In this document: piece after piece, positions 1 to 5,730 of the stretch
Layout of the letters: each line of letters starts with the position of its first letter
How positions within the stretch are numbered: position 1 is the stretch's first letter
Origin: Chloroflexota bacterium
GTDB lineage: Bacteria; Chloroflexota; Ktedonobacteria; Ktedonobacterales; Ktedonobacteraceae
Assembly (NCBI GenBank): GCA_902812455.1
Contig: CADDZH010000161.1
Location: 1 to 7,630 of the forward strand
DNA length: 7,630 bases
Reading direction: 5' to 3'
The notes under the pieces: generated by a model
The model's database searches: none
Told to the model about the DNA's origin: nothing
The model's input: the letters and a program-made list of their open reading frames with translations, nothing else
Translations under genes and position numbers: made by a program

Positions 1-19
1 TGCCCTCGCCCTCCTCTCG

Positions 20-1120
20 TCAACTGGAGGTGATGGTGACCATGCTGGCGGAGCTTGAGACTTCAATGTCGTAGTATGGGGCAGCCGGATCAAAACCAGG
101 GCTTTGCAGCCGCACATCGTTACCCATATTGCTGAAGTTTTGATCGTCGAAGACAATTGCGGAGGCCCAACCCTTGAGATGCACGCGAGCAGCGACGCCA
201 GCAGGTCGCCGCACGATGATCTCTGATGCTCCCCCACTGATGTGGATGGGAACCACGCCGGAGGGCACGGGAAGTTCCAGGCGGATCGAGCTCGCACCCC
301 CTTTGACCTCCAGCCTGGCGAGATTGAGTTCGCCCAGTTCGGCGTTGATCATCGCTGCTCCTCCCTGGATCGCGATCTGCCAGGGTATGACAGTGCTCAG
401 CCTCACTTCCGCCGCGCGCTTCTCGACGCCTAGAAGAGCCGATAGACGTCGTGGATAGCGGATGGTGATTACACCCTGGTTGACCTTCACGTCCGGTACC
501 GGCCCCTCGAAATGTGCCTGGTAGAGTTCGGTCATACCATCGTCCGCGCGCACAGCCAGCCGGGAGATGGCTGAGGAGACGACGAGCCGGCCATTCTCCA
601 GATTTCCCAGCGGAGCTGAGAAAATTTCCCCCGCGCCCGCCGGCTTTTCCTGCAACCGGATAATTTCGCTCCTGGAGATCGCGTTGCCGCGTTTGAGAAA
701 CTCCAGCAGGAGAGCAAGCTGGTCATCGTCGTAGTGCGATGCCAGCTCATTCCACGTCTTCATCATATCATCAAAGACGGGGCCGATCGCGCGCCTTTTG
801 TCCTCGCCTCTTGCGAGCCGGACGATAACCTTACGGGCGTCGTTGGGGTCCCGCTCCCGGCGTACGAAGCCCGACTCCTCCAGCCGGTTGAGCATTCCGG
901 TGATTGCTCCGGTTGTCAGCCCGGTGAGATCGGCAAGCTGACCGGCGCTCATTGGACCTGTGCTATCCAGCAGATCAATAACCTGCAAGTCCGTGGCGGT
1001 CATCCCCATGCGAGCCGCTGCCGCTCGAAAGAAGGATGCGCCGAGTCCATAGAACTGCCGGAGTTCTCGCGCAAGCTCTCCGAGAATTTCCGCGCGTTTT
1101 TCATGAGAACCACTTGACAA
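20..1120 (-). CDS. MarR-family regulator with C-terminal beta-repeat (LiaF/DUF4097-like) domain
   Basis: Predicted one-component transcription factor of 366 residues, more than twice the usual MarR length of about 150. Residues 10-150 form a MarR winged-helix domain: HTH at about 56-83 with recognition helix near 69-82, and a wing at 88-102 containing the family's D-x-R pattern (D94, R96). Residues 166-366 are beta-rich and carry five glycine/serine-alanine repeats at 253, 274, 296, 317 and 356, of the type GGASSI. They resemble the cell-envelope-response 'toast rack'/LiaF C-terminal and DUF4097 beta-solenoid families; this assignment is from pattern only. No signal peptide or membrane segment is visible, so it is probably cytoplasmic. 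The start is TTG: an in-frame TAA lies two codons upstream, a GGGGGA Shine-Dalgarno lies 7 nt before TTG, and the first ATG (residue 38) would cut into the MarR fold. It diverges from an ABC exporter operon that it probably represses. Confidence 0.88.
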   Translation of the reverse strand: MSSGSHEKRAEILGELARELRQFYGLGASFFRAAAARMGMTATDLQVIDLLDSTGPMSAGQLADLTGLTTGAITGMLNRLEESGFVRRERDPNDARKVIVRLARGEDKRRAIGPVFDDMMKTWNELASHYDDDQLALLLEFLKRGNAISRSEIIRLQEKPAGAGEIFSAPLGNLENGRLVVSSAISRLAVRADDGMTELYQAHFEGPVPDVKVNQGVITIRYPRRLSALLGVEKRAAEVRLSTVIPWQIAIQGGAAMINAELGELNLARLEVKGGASSIRLELPVPSGVVPIHISGGASEIIVRRPAGVAARVHLKGWASAIVFDDQNFSNMGNDVRLQSPGFDPAAPYYDIEVSSSASMVTITSS

Positions 1121-1142
1121 TTTTTATTCCCCCGTGTATGAT
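1114..1142 (+). promoter_or_regulatory. Sigma-70-type promoter for the ABC exporter operon
   Basis: A perfect -35 box TTGACA (1114-1119) is separated by exactly 17 bp from TATGAT (1137-1142), one mismatch from the consensus -10. Transcription would start near 1149, giving a leader of about 210 nt before the ATPase gene. The -35 box overlaps the TTG start codon of the divergent MarR gene, so the two genes share this control region. The match and spacing are seen directly; activity is inferred. Confidence 0.75.
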
Positions 1143-1144
1143 AT

Positions 1145-1169
1145 ATTTATCTTAGTTGATAAGATAAAT
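1145..1169. promoter_or_regulatory. Probable MarR operator (perfect 10-bp inverted repeat)
   Basis: The arms ATTTATCTTA (1145-1154) and TAAGATAAAT (1160-1169) are perfect reverse complements around the 5-bp spacer GTTGA. Size, symmetry and A+T content fit the palindromes that dimeric MarR proteins bind. It begins 2 bp after the exporter -10 box and covers the predicted start site, a classic repression position. On the minus strand it lies 25 bp upstream of the MarR start codon, over any promoter that gene would use (a weak TTATCT/TATCAT pair with an 18-bp spacer overlaps it). Binding by the adjacent regulator is inferred. Confidence 0.72.
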
Positions 1170-1281
1170 TTTTGTTATTTCACATAGCAGTTAAACTAAA
1201 TCAATGGTGATTCGCTTAGCTACTCAGTGAAATATATTATAACATAGTCTCTGGTAATCAAGAAAGGATCGGCGAATCTCA

Positions 1282-1350
1282 ATGTCAACTTCATTACTGA
1301 AGGAAGCTCCGTTTCAGGGCGCGGCACTCAAACATGTGTCTTTATCATAA
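1282..1350 (+). CDS. Possible 22-residue leader peptide before the ABC operon
   Basis: An ATG-started ORF of 22 codons begins MSTSLLKEAP, ends LKHVSLS, and its TAA stop (1348-1350) abuts the GGAGGAG Shine-Dalgarno of the ATPase gene. Some antibiotic-responsive ABC operons have leader peptides in this place. Against it, the nearest purine-rich stretch (AAAGGA) is about 14 nt from the ATG, too far for a good ribosome site, and a 22-codon ORF is common by chance. A weak hairpin (1297-1317, arms CTGAAGGA and TCC-GT-TTCAG, with GT bulged) lies inside it. No terminator is seen, so attenuation is not supported directly. Confidence 0.2.
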   Translation: MSTSLLKEAPFQGAALKHVSLS

Positions 1351-1357
1351 GGAGGAG
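1349..1357 (+). promoter_or_regulatory. Shine-Dalgarno that fixes the ABC ATPase start at GTG 1361
   Basis: AAGGAGGAG is a near-perfect ribosome binding site with GTG 5 nt downstream of its GGAGG core. The in-frame ATG at 1334 lies upstream of this site and has no ribosome site of its own. It would also add nine residues absent from the usual DrrA-type N-terminus. Confidence 0.8.
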
Positions 1358-1360
1358 ATT

Positions 1361-2122
1361 GTGCAAACCAGTTCCATTCAGGTAAAAGACCTACAAAAAT
1401 CGTACAAACAGCTCAACGTCTTAAAAGGCGTGAATTTCAGCGTGGAGCGGGGCAGCATTTTTGCCCTGCTTGGCTCCAACGGCGCGGGCAAGACAACAAT
1501 TATCAAAATCCTCACCACGCTGCTCAAACAGGACGGCGGAACGGCCATCGTCAACGGATTTGATGTTGCCTCAAAGCCATACAACGTGCGGCAATCATTC
1601 AGTCTGACCGGGCAATTTGCCGCCGTGGATGAGATGTTGACCGGGCGAGAAAATCTGATCATGATCGCCAGGCTCCGGCACCTCAAACATCCGCGCCAGG
1701 TTGCCGGCGATTTGCTGGCACGCTTCGGTTTAACCGATGCTGCCAACCGCAGGGTATCGACCTATTCAGGCGGGATGCGCCGCAGGCTTGATCTCGCTAT
1801 GAGCCTGGTGGGAACACCGCCGATCCTGTTCCTTGACGAGCCGACCACCGGGCTTGACCCCGAGGGACGCATCGAGGTGTGGAAAATAGTGAAGGAGCTT
1901 GCTGATGGTGGCAGAACCGTCTTCTTGACCACGCAGTACCTGGAAGAGGCTGAACAGCTTGCTGATCACATTGCTATTCTCCACGAGGGAAAGATTATCG
2001 CCAGCGGCACGCTCGTGGAACTCAAAAAGCTGTTTCCACCGGCTCAGGTGGAGTATGTGGAAAAACAACCAACCTTGGAGGAGATCTTTCTTACCATCAT
2101 TGGCAAAAAGGAGGAACAATAA
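1361..2122 (+). CDS. ABC exporter ATP-binding protein, DrrA (daunorubicin-resistance) type
   Basis: ATPase subunit of a two-component drug or lipid exporter, 253 residues from the GTG start, acting on the cytoplasmic face of the membrane with the permease encoded next. Motifs seen: Walker A GSNGAGKT (38-45), Q-loop Q85, signature YSGGM (135-139), Walker B ILFLDE (155-160) and D-loop GLDP (164-167). The switch position reads TTQYLEEAE, with Q192 where most ABC ATPases have histidine; DrrA-family proteins commonly have Gln here. It ends with a PTLEEIF motif (237-243), the family's C-terminal signature. It lacks most of the C-terminal region of actinobacterial DrrA (about 320-330 aa), matching the compact form I associate with Firmicutes-like homologues. 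The stop codon abuts the permease ATG, so the two genes form one operon. Substrate cannot be read from sequence. Confidence 0.93.
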   Translation: MQTSSIQVKDLQKSYKQLNVLKGVNFSVERGSIFALLGSNGAGKTTIIKILTTLLKQDGGTAIVNGFDVASKPYNVRQSFSLTGQFAAVDEMLTGRENLIMIARLRHLKHPRQVAGDLLARFGLTDAANRRVSTYSGGMRRRLDLAMSLVGTPPILFLDEPTTGLDPEGRIEVWKIVKELADGGRTVFLTTQYLEEAEQLADHIAILHEGKIIASGTLVELKKLFPPAQVEYVEKQPTLEEIFLTIIGKKEEQ

Positions 2123-2926
2123 ATGGAAGTCACGACGCAGGTCCCTGGTTCCCAGGAAATGGGAACGGTCCAGAAACACTTTTTCGCCGATCTGAGCGTG
2201 ATGCTTGGCCGTTCCATGCGCCATATATTCCGCAGCATGGACACCATCATCACGGTCACGATTATGCCGATTGCGTTTATGCTGCTGTTCGTGTATGTGT
2301 TCGGCGGCGCCATTCAAACCGGGACAGCGAATTATGTGAATTACATCTTACCTGGGATCTTACTGATTGCGATTGCGAGCGGGATATCCTATACGGCTTT
2401 CCGTTTGTTTATCGATGTGCAACGGGGGATCATTGAGCGATTTCGCTCCATGCCGATTGCCCCTTCCACTATCCTGTGGGGACACGTTCTAACCTCGCTG
2501 GTATCCAACGCGATTTCGGTGGCGGTCATCATTCTCGTCGCGTTGATTATGGGCTTTCGTTCGCCGGCGGGCATCCTTTCATGGCTGGCCGTCGCCGGCA
2601 TCCTCGCGTTGTTTACGCTGGCGTTAACCTGGGTGGCGGTGATCGCCGGACTGACCGCCAAATCGACAGACAGCGCAGGCGCCTTTTCGTATCCGCTGGT
2701 CTTCCTGCCCTTTATCAGCTCGGCGTTTGTGCCCACCAGATCGATGCCGCTGGCAGTCCGCGTCTTTGCCGAAAACCAGCCAGTGACGGCGATCGTGGAA
2801 ACCATCCGTGCGTTACTGTATGGACAGCCAGTTTCTCAGGATATATGGGTCGCTCTTGCATGGTGCGCCGGCATTCTGGTTGTGGCCTACATCTTTGCGA
2901 TGAGGGCATATAAAAAGCGAGTGTGA
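2123..2926 (+). CDS. ABC-2 type exporter permease, DrrB type
   Basis: Membrane subunit (267 residues) of the exporter whose ATPase is encoded immediately upstream. Six hydrophobic segments are visible at about 41-62, 71-95, 121-145, 151-176, 187-204 and 241-261, with a cytoplasmic N-terminal tail and a basic C-terminus (RAYKKRV). The amphipathic stretch around 101-115 (GIIERFRSMPIAPST) is the conserved cytoplasmic loop of ABC-2 permeases expected to contact the ATPase. The length fits DrrB/ABC2_membrane proteins. The start is supported by AAAAGGAGGAAC ending 5 nt before the ATG, inside the 3' end of the ATPase gene; the sequence TAAATG joins the two reading frames and implies coupled translation. 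It is presumably controlled by the MarR regulator through the promoter at 1114. No clear terminator hairpin follows. Confidence 0.92.
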   Translation: MEVTTQVPGSQEMGTVQKHFFADLSVMLGRSMRHIFRSMDTIITVTIMPIAFMLLFVYVFGGAIQTGTANYVNYILPGILLIAIASGISYTAFRLFIDVQRGIIERFRSMPIAPSTILWGHVLTSLVSNAISVAVIILVALIMGFRSPAGILSWLAVAGILALFTLALTWVAVIAGLTAKSTDSAGAFSYPLVFLPFISSAFVPTRSMPLAVRVFAENQPVTAIVETIRALLYGQPVSQDIWVALAWCAGILVVAYIFAMRAYKKRV

Positions 2927-2979
2927 ACGGGGGAGATAGCCCAGCAAAAGGCAAATACCCAGGAGAACCTGCATGTGTA

Positions 2980-2988
2980 TGGTACAAT
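2980..2988 (+). promoter_or_regulatory. Candidate extended -10 promoter for the HIT/hydrolase pair
   Basis: TGGTACAAT matches the extended -10 form TGnTAnnnT, with TACAAT one mismatch from TATAAT. It lies 48 bp upstream of the HIT gene start in the 110-bp gap after the permease. No convincing -35 box is present, which is tolerated at extended -10 promoters. Read-through from the exporter operon is the alternative. Confidence 0.35.
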
Positions 2989-3014
2989 ATACTACACTGG
3001 ATACATCGATATAC

Positions 3015-3028
3015 CTCCTGGGAAGGAG
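3015..3028 (+). promoter_or_regulatory. Small hairpin sequestering the HIT-gene Shine-Dalgarno
   Basis: CTCCT (3015-3019) can pair perfectly with AGGAG (3024-3028), the Shine-Dalgarno of the HIT gene, around a GGGA loop that fits the stable GNRA tetraloop class. Folding would hide the ribosome site 8 nt before the ATG. Only 5 bp pair, so the effect could be modest or accidental. Confidence 0.3.
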
Positions 3029-3036
3029 CAGGCTGA

Positions 3037-3717
3037 ATGCAGGGCGAAGGAAGCATGCTGGAGGATGGCGGAGCAAATGGGAAAGAGGCTACCTGCGCGT
3101 TTTGCAGGCGCGAGCTTATTCCATATATTCTGAAGGAGACACCGCGATTCCTGCTGGCTACCGACCACGCTCCTCTCGTCGAGGGTCATCTCCTGATCAT
3201 TCCGAAAGAACACTATCCTTGCTATGGAGCAGTTCCTGCCGGGCTGGACGAGGAACTGTATATGCTCAAACAGGAAGTGAAACAGTTTTTTGCCGGGTAT
3301 TACGCGCCTGCTGTCTTCTGGGAACATGGAGTCTTCCGCCAGACGGTCTTTCATGCTCACCTGCACTGCTTTCCATTTGGGGAGACAGCATATGATCTTT
3401 CAAGCGGGCTGCATGGCAAAGTTGTGCAATCACAAGAAGATATACGAGCATGGTATAGAAGCCGGGGGCAGTATTTCTACCTGGAGGACACGAACGTGGC
3501 CCTGCTCTTTGCACCTGAAATGGAACTCTATCTGCGCGTGATCCAGGATGTGTTATGGCATGGTGTTGCTTCGCGCAATCATCAGGCAAGCTGGCGCTCG
3601 CAGGAGCAGCGCTACCTCGAAGGTGGCCCGTTGATCCAGGCGACAGCAGGCAAATGGCGCCTATTTCAAACACAAAAACAAGGAGTAGAGTATGCTGGTG
3701 AGACCGGTTTCGGATGA
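3037..3717 (+). CDS. HIT-family (histidine triad) protein with C-terminal extension
   Basis: Predicted cytosolic nucleotide hydrolase or transferase of the HIT superfamily, 226 residues. The triad HAHLHCF (H106, H108, H110) fits H-phi-H-phi-H-phi-phi, and H108 would be the catalytic nucleophile. A C20-x-x-C23 pair near the N-terminus and the HLLIIPKEH segment (51-59) are typical of zinc-containing HIT proteins. A further 110 or so residues after the triad, with no feature I recognise, make it longer than simple HIT proteins (about 110-150 aa). The ATG at 3037 has GGAAGGAG 8 nt upstream; an in-frame ATG at 3055 is a possible alternative and would leave the domain intact. The last 26 bp overlap the downstream hydrolase gene, implying co-expression. 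Substrate is unknown. Confidence 0.85.
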   Translation: MQGEGSMLEDGGANGKEATCAFCRRELIPYILKETPRFLLATDHAPLVEGHLLIIPKEHYPCYGAVPAGLDEELYMLKQEVKQFFAGYYAPAVFWEHGVFRQTVFHAHLHCFPFGETAYDLSSGLHGKVVQSQEDIRAWYRSRGQYFYLEDTNVALLFAPEMELYLRVIQDVLWHGVASRNHQASWRSQEQRYLEGGPLIQATAGKWRLFQTQKQGVEYAGETGFG

Positions 3718-4567
3718 TTTCATTGTCGCCAACGGCCTGAGATTTCACTATGTGCAGTGGGGAGAACATGGCATACCTATTATTTGCCTCCACGGCATAA
3801 CTGGCAATGCCTTCTCTTTTCAAGCCCTGGCCGATAACCTCTCCAGTGATCACCGGGTTTTCGCCTATGATCTGCGCGGGCGAGGCGATAGCGACAAGCC
3901 GGCGAGCGGCTACAGTATTCCCATGCATGCCGCCGACCTGGCAGCGTTGATCGATGCACTGGAGCTGGAGCGGCCAGTAGTAATTGGGCATTCTCTCGGT
4001 GGTTTTATTGCGCTCTATTTCGCCGCGCATTATCCACATAAGCTCAGGAAGCTTGTCCTGATCGATGCGGGCACGCCATTACCCTGGAAAACATCCCAGG
4101 AGCGACCGGTCTGGCTGAATACCAGCTTTAGCCGGCTGGGAAACCCGGTGCCTTCATTTACTGAGTATATCCAGCGCCTGAAGGCTACGCCATTTTTGGG
4201 GCCATACTGGAACGAGTACATGGACGCTTATTACAAGCACGACGTGCGCCGGGAAGATGATCAATCAGTTGTTTCCAAAGTGTACCGCGAAGCGCCATTG
4301 GAGGATCAGCTATACCTTGAGGAACACAACAGGCCTGAAGAACAGTGGGAACACGTGCAGGTACCAACTCTCCTGCTGCGGGCTGACAAAGCATCGGTGA
4401 CTGAGAATGACCAGCTCGTGCTGGAGAAAGACCTGCCTGCCATCCAGCAAGGCATCAAAAACTTTCGCTATGTGCATTTTCCACGGCTGAACCACTATAC
4501 CATCAATTTTGGCGTGGAACCGGGCCCTGCTGAGGCTATCCGAGCATTCATTGACGAGGAGGAATAA
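3692..4567 (+). CDS. Alpha/beta-fold hydrolase
   Basis: Predicted soluble hydrolase of 291 residues from the broad alpha/beta-hydrolase superfamily (esterase, epoxide hydrolase or C-C hydrolase type). Visible elements: HGITG (34-38), contributing to the oxyanion hole; the DLRGRGDSDKP segment (60-70); the nucleophile elbow GHSLGG with Ser101; a cap region at about 130-220; Asp232 in LLLRADKAS as likely acid residue; and His268 in RLNHYT as likely catalytic base. A serine nucleophile argues against a haloalkane dehalogenase, which uses Asp. The ATG is preceded by AAGGAG with 6-nt spacing, lying inside the HIT gene, and the two genes overlap by 26 bp in different frames. Substrate cannot be inferred; pairing with a HIT protein is the main contextual clue. 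Confidence 0.92.
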   Translation: MLVRPVSDDFIVANGLRFHYVQWGEHGIPIICLHGITGNAFSFQALADNLSSDHRVFAYDLRGRGDSDKPASGYSIPMHAADLAALIDALELERPVVIGHSLGGFIALYFAAHYPHKLRKLVLIDAGTPLPWKTSQERPVWLNTSFSRLGNPVPSFTEYIQRLKATPFLGPYWNEYMDAYYKHDVRREDDQSVVSKVYREAPLEDQLYLEEHNRPEEQWEHVQVPTLLLRADKASVTENDQLVLEKDLPAIQQGIKNFRYVHFPRLNHYTINFGVEPGPAEAIRAFIDEEE

Positions 4568-4569
4568 CT

Positions 4570-4728
4570 TTGCATTTACGGGAAATAATGACCGGAGATA
4601 ATGACCAGAAAGCGGAGTCGATCAAAGTAGGATGCCGCCGATTTCCCAACAACGCGGGCGGTCACACGTACCTGATTGGCAGTAGCATCAAAGGCTGTAC
4701 TCGTGGTATCAACTCCCCAGCCGGTTAA
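4570..4728 (+). CDS. Possible small protein, 52 residues, unknown
   Basis: A TTG-started ORF begins 3 nt after the hydrolase stop and runs to TAA at 4726-4728. GAGGAGGA (4556-4563), inside the hydrolase 3' end, is 6 nt upstream of the TTG, an ideal distance that suggests translational coupling. An in-frame ATG at 4588 would give 46 residues but has only a weak GGGA. The product begins MHLREIMTGDNDQK and ends with a Gly/Cys/Ser-rich tail (IGSSIKGCTRGINSPAG). It has two cysteines (22 and 43 from TTG), no membrane segment and no domain I recognise. It could be a genuine small gene, a precursor peptide, or chance: an open run of this length is not rare at this G+C. Confidence 0.35.
   Translation: MHLREIMTGDNDQKAESIKVGCRRFPNNAGGHTYLIGSSIKGCTRGINSPAG
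4581..4606 (+). repeat. Tandem 13-bp imperfect direct repeat
   Basis: GGAAATAATGACC (4581-4593) is followed directly by GGAGATAATGACC (4594-4606), 12 of 13 bases identical. It lies just after the hydrolase gene and inside the possible 52-codon ORF. As 13 is not a multiple of three, the duplication would have changed that reading frame. A slippage origin is likely; no function is evident. Confidence 0.6.
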
Positions 4729-4742
4729 GCCAATTACTTTCC

Positions 4743-4781
4743 TTGACAGAATATGGGTTAGCGTGGTCTAGTAGATATAAT
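4743..4781 (+). promoter_or_regulatory. Candidate promoter region for the 3-hydroxybutyryl-CoA dehydrogenase gene
   Basis: A perfect TTGACA (4743-4748) and a perfect TATAAT (4776-4781) lie in the 120 bp before the dehydrogenase gene, but 27 bp apart, too far to work as one promoter. TTGACA has only TCTAGT (4767-4772, 18-bp spacing) as partner, while TATAAT lacks a good -35. Either could be the real promoter, or an activator could bridge them. The rest of the gap from 4729 to 4847 shows no hairpin or terminator. Confidence 0.4.
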
Positions 4782-4847
4782 TCGGAGATGCCAATTAAGA
4801 TACTCTTACTTTTTTATGGTTCAGAAGGATTGGAGGAGGAATAGCCA

Positions 4848-5705
4848 ATGGCTATAAGAAAGGTTGGTGTTGTCGGCGCCGGGCTAATGGGCAGCGGCAT
4901 TGCCCAGACCTGCGCGCAATCCGGCTACGAAACAGTCGTGCGCGAGATCAACCAGGAACTACTCGACAAGGGACTGGCACGTATTTATGGCGCGTGGGAT
5001 ATGCTGGCCGGCAAAGGCAAGCTCACGCAAGGGCAGCTCGAGGAGAATCGCGCACGAGTGCATGGGACGCTGAACCTGGAAGATTTTGCCGATTGCGACC
5101 TGGTAATCGAGGCTGTGATCGAGAACATGGAAGAAAAACTGCGCCTCTTCCCCGCGCTTGACCGCATTGTGAAACCGGAGGCATTGCTGCTGACCAATAC
5201 GTCGTCTCTCAATGTGACCCAGATGGGAGCCGTGACGAAAAGGCCGGACAAGGTGTGCGGGCTGCACTTCTTTAATCCCGCCCCGGTTATGAAACTGGTT
5301 GAGATCGTGCGCACGATCCTGACTTCGAACGAGACCATTGAGACCGTGAGAGCATTTGCTCAGTCGCTGGGGAAGACGCCGGTGCTGGCGAAGGATACGG
5401 CCGGCTTCATCGTCAATTTCCTGCTGATCCCCTATTTGCTGGCGGCGATACGGATGCTGGAGAATGGGCAGGCATCGCGTGAAGACATCGACACAGCCAT
5501 GAAGCTCGGCTGCGGCTATCCCATGGGACCTTTCACGTTGCTTGATTACGTTGGACTTGATACAACACTCTGGGCAGCCGAGGCTATCTACGAGGAATTC
5601 AAGGATCCGCTATACGCACCACCGCCGCTCTTGCGACGCATGGTGCAGTCTGGCATGCTGGGGCAAAAGAGCGGCAGGGGCTTTTACGATTATCGCGAGC
5701 AGTGA
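4848..5705 (+). CDS. 3-hydroxybutyryl-CoA dehydrogenase (3-hydroxyacyl-CoA dehydrogenase family)
   Basis: Cytosolic NAD(P)-dependent oxidoreductase of 285 residues, the normal length for single-domain-pair enzymes (Hbd/PaaH/FadB2 type). It interconverts 3-hydroxyacyl-CoA and acetoacyl-CoA in fatty-acid or aromatic breakdown, or in butyrate/PHB metabolism. The N-terminal Rossmann fold has GAGLMGSGIAQ (10-20). Catalytic residues aligned by spacing to the human enzyme are all present: Ser119 in NTSSL, His140 in LHFFNP, Glu152 and Asn190 in AGFIVN. The C-terminal dimerisation domain contains GYPMGPF (223-229). GGAGGAGGA ends 7 nt before the ATG, a strong ribosome site. No thiolase, enoyl-CoA hydratase or acyl-CoA dehydrogenase is in the window, so the pathway stays open. 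It converges on the sigma-factor gene with 25 bp between the stop codons and no visible terminator. Confidence 0.95.
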   Translation: MAIRKVGVVGAGLMGSGIAQTCAQSGYETVVREINQELLDKGLARIYGAWDMLAGKGKLTQGQLEENRARVHGTLNLEDFADCDLVIEAVIENMEEKLRLFPALDRIVKPEALLLTNTSSLNVTQMGAVTKRPDKVCGLHFFNPAPVMKLVEIVRTILTSNETIETVRAFAQSLGKTPVLAKDTAGFIVNFLLIPYLLAAIRMLENGQASREDIDTAMKLGCGYPMGPFTLLDYVGLDTTLWAAEAIYEEFKDPLYAPPPLLRRMVQSGMLGQKSGRGFYDYREQ

Positions 5706-5730
5706 CGCATCTTCTTTTCATGCCCGGTCG

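Noticed and set aside
1334..1360. ATG at 1334 as start of the ABC ATPase
   Set aside because: It lies upstream of the strong AAGGAGGAG site that points to GTG 1361, has no ribosome site of its own and adds residues not expected in the family.
1766..2317. Long leftward reading frame across the ABC genes
   Set aside because: It lies opposite two clear ABC genes, has no recognisable domain and is His/Arg-rich low-complexity protein, as expected of an antisense shadow.
3266..4039. 257-codon leftward reading frame across the HIT and hydrolase genes
   Set aside because: It is antisense to two genes with intact catalytic motifs and good ribosome sites, and its product shows no family features.
4743..4781. 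TTGACA and TATAAT read as one consensus promoter
   Set aside because: The boxes are 27 bp apart, about 10 bp too far for a single sigma-70 promoter; kept only as a candidate region.
5706..5730. Bidirectional terminator between the dehydrogenase and sigma genes
   Set aside because: Only a 4-bp GCAT/ATGC pairing is possible in the 25-bp gap; too weak to call.
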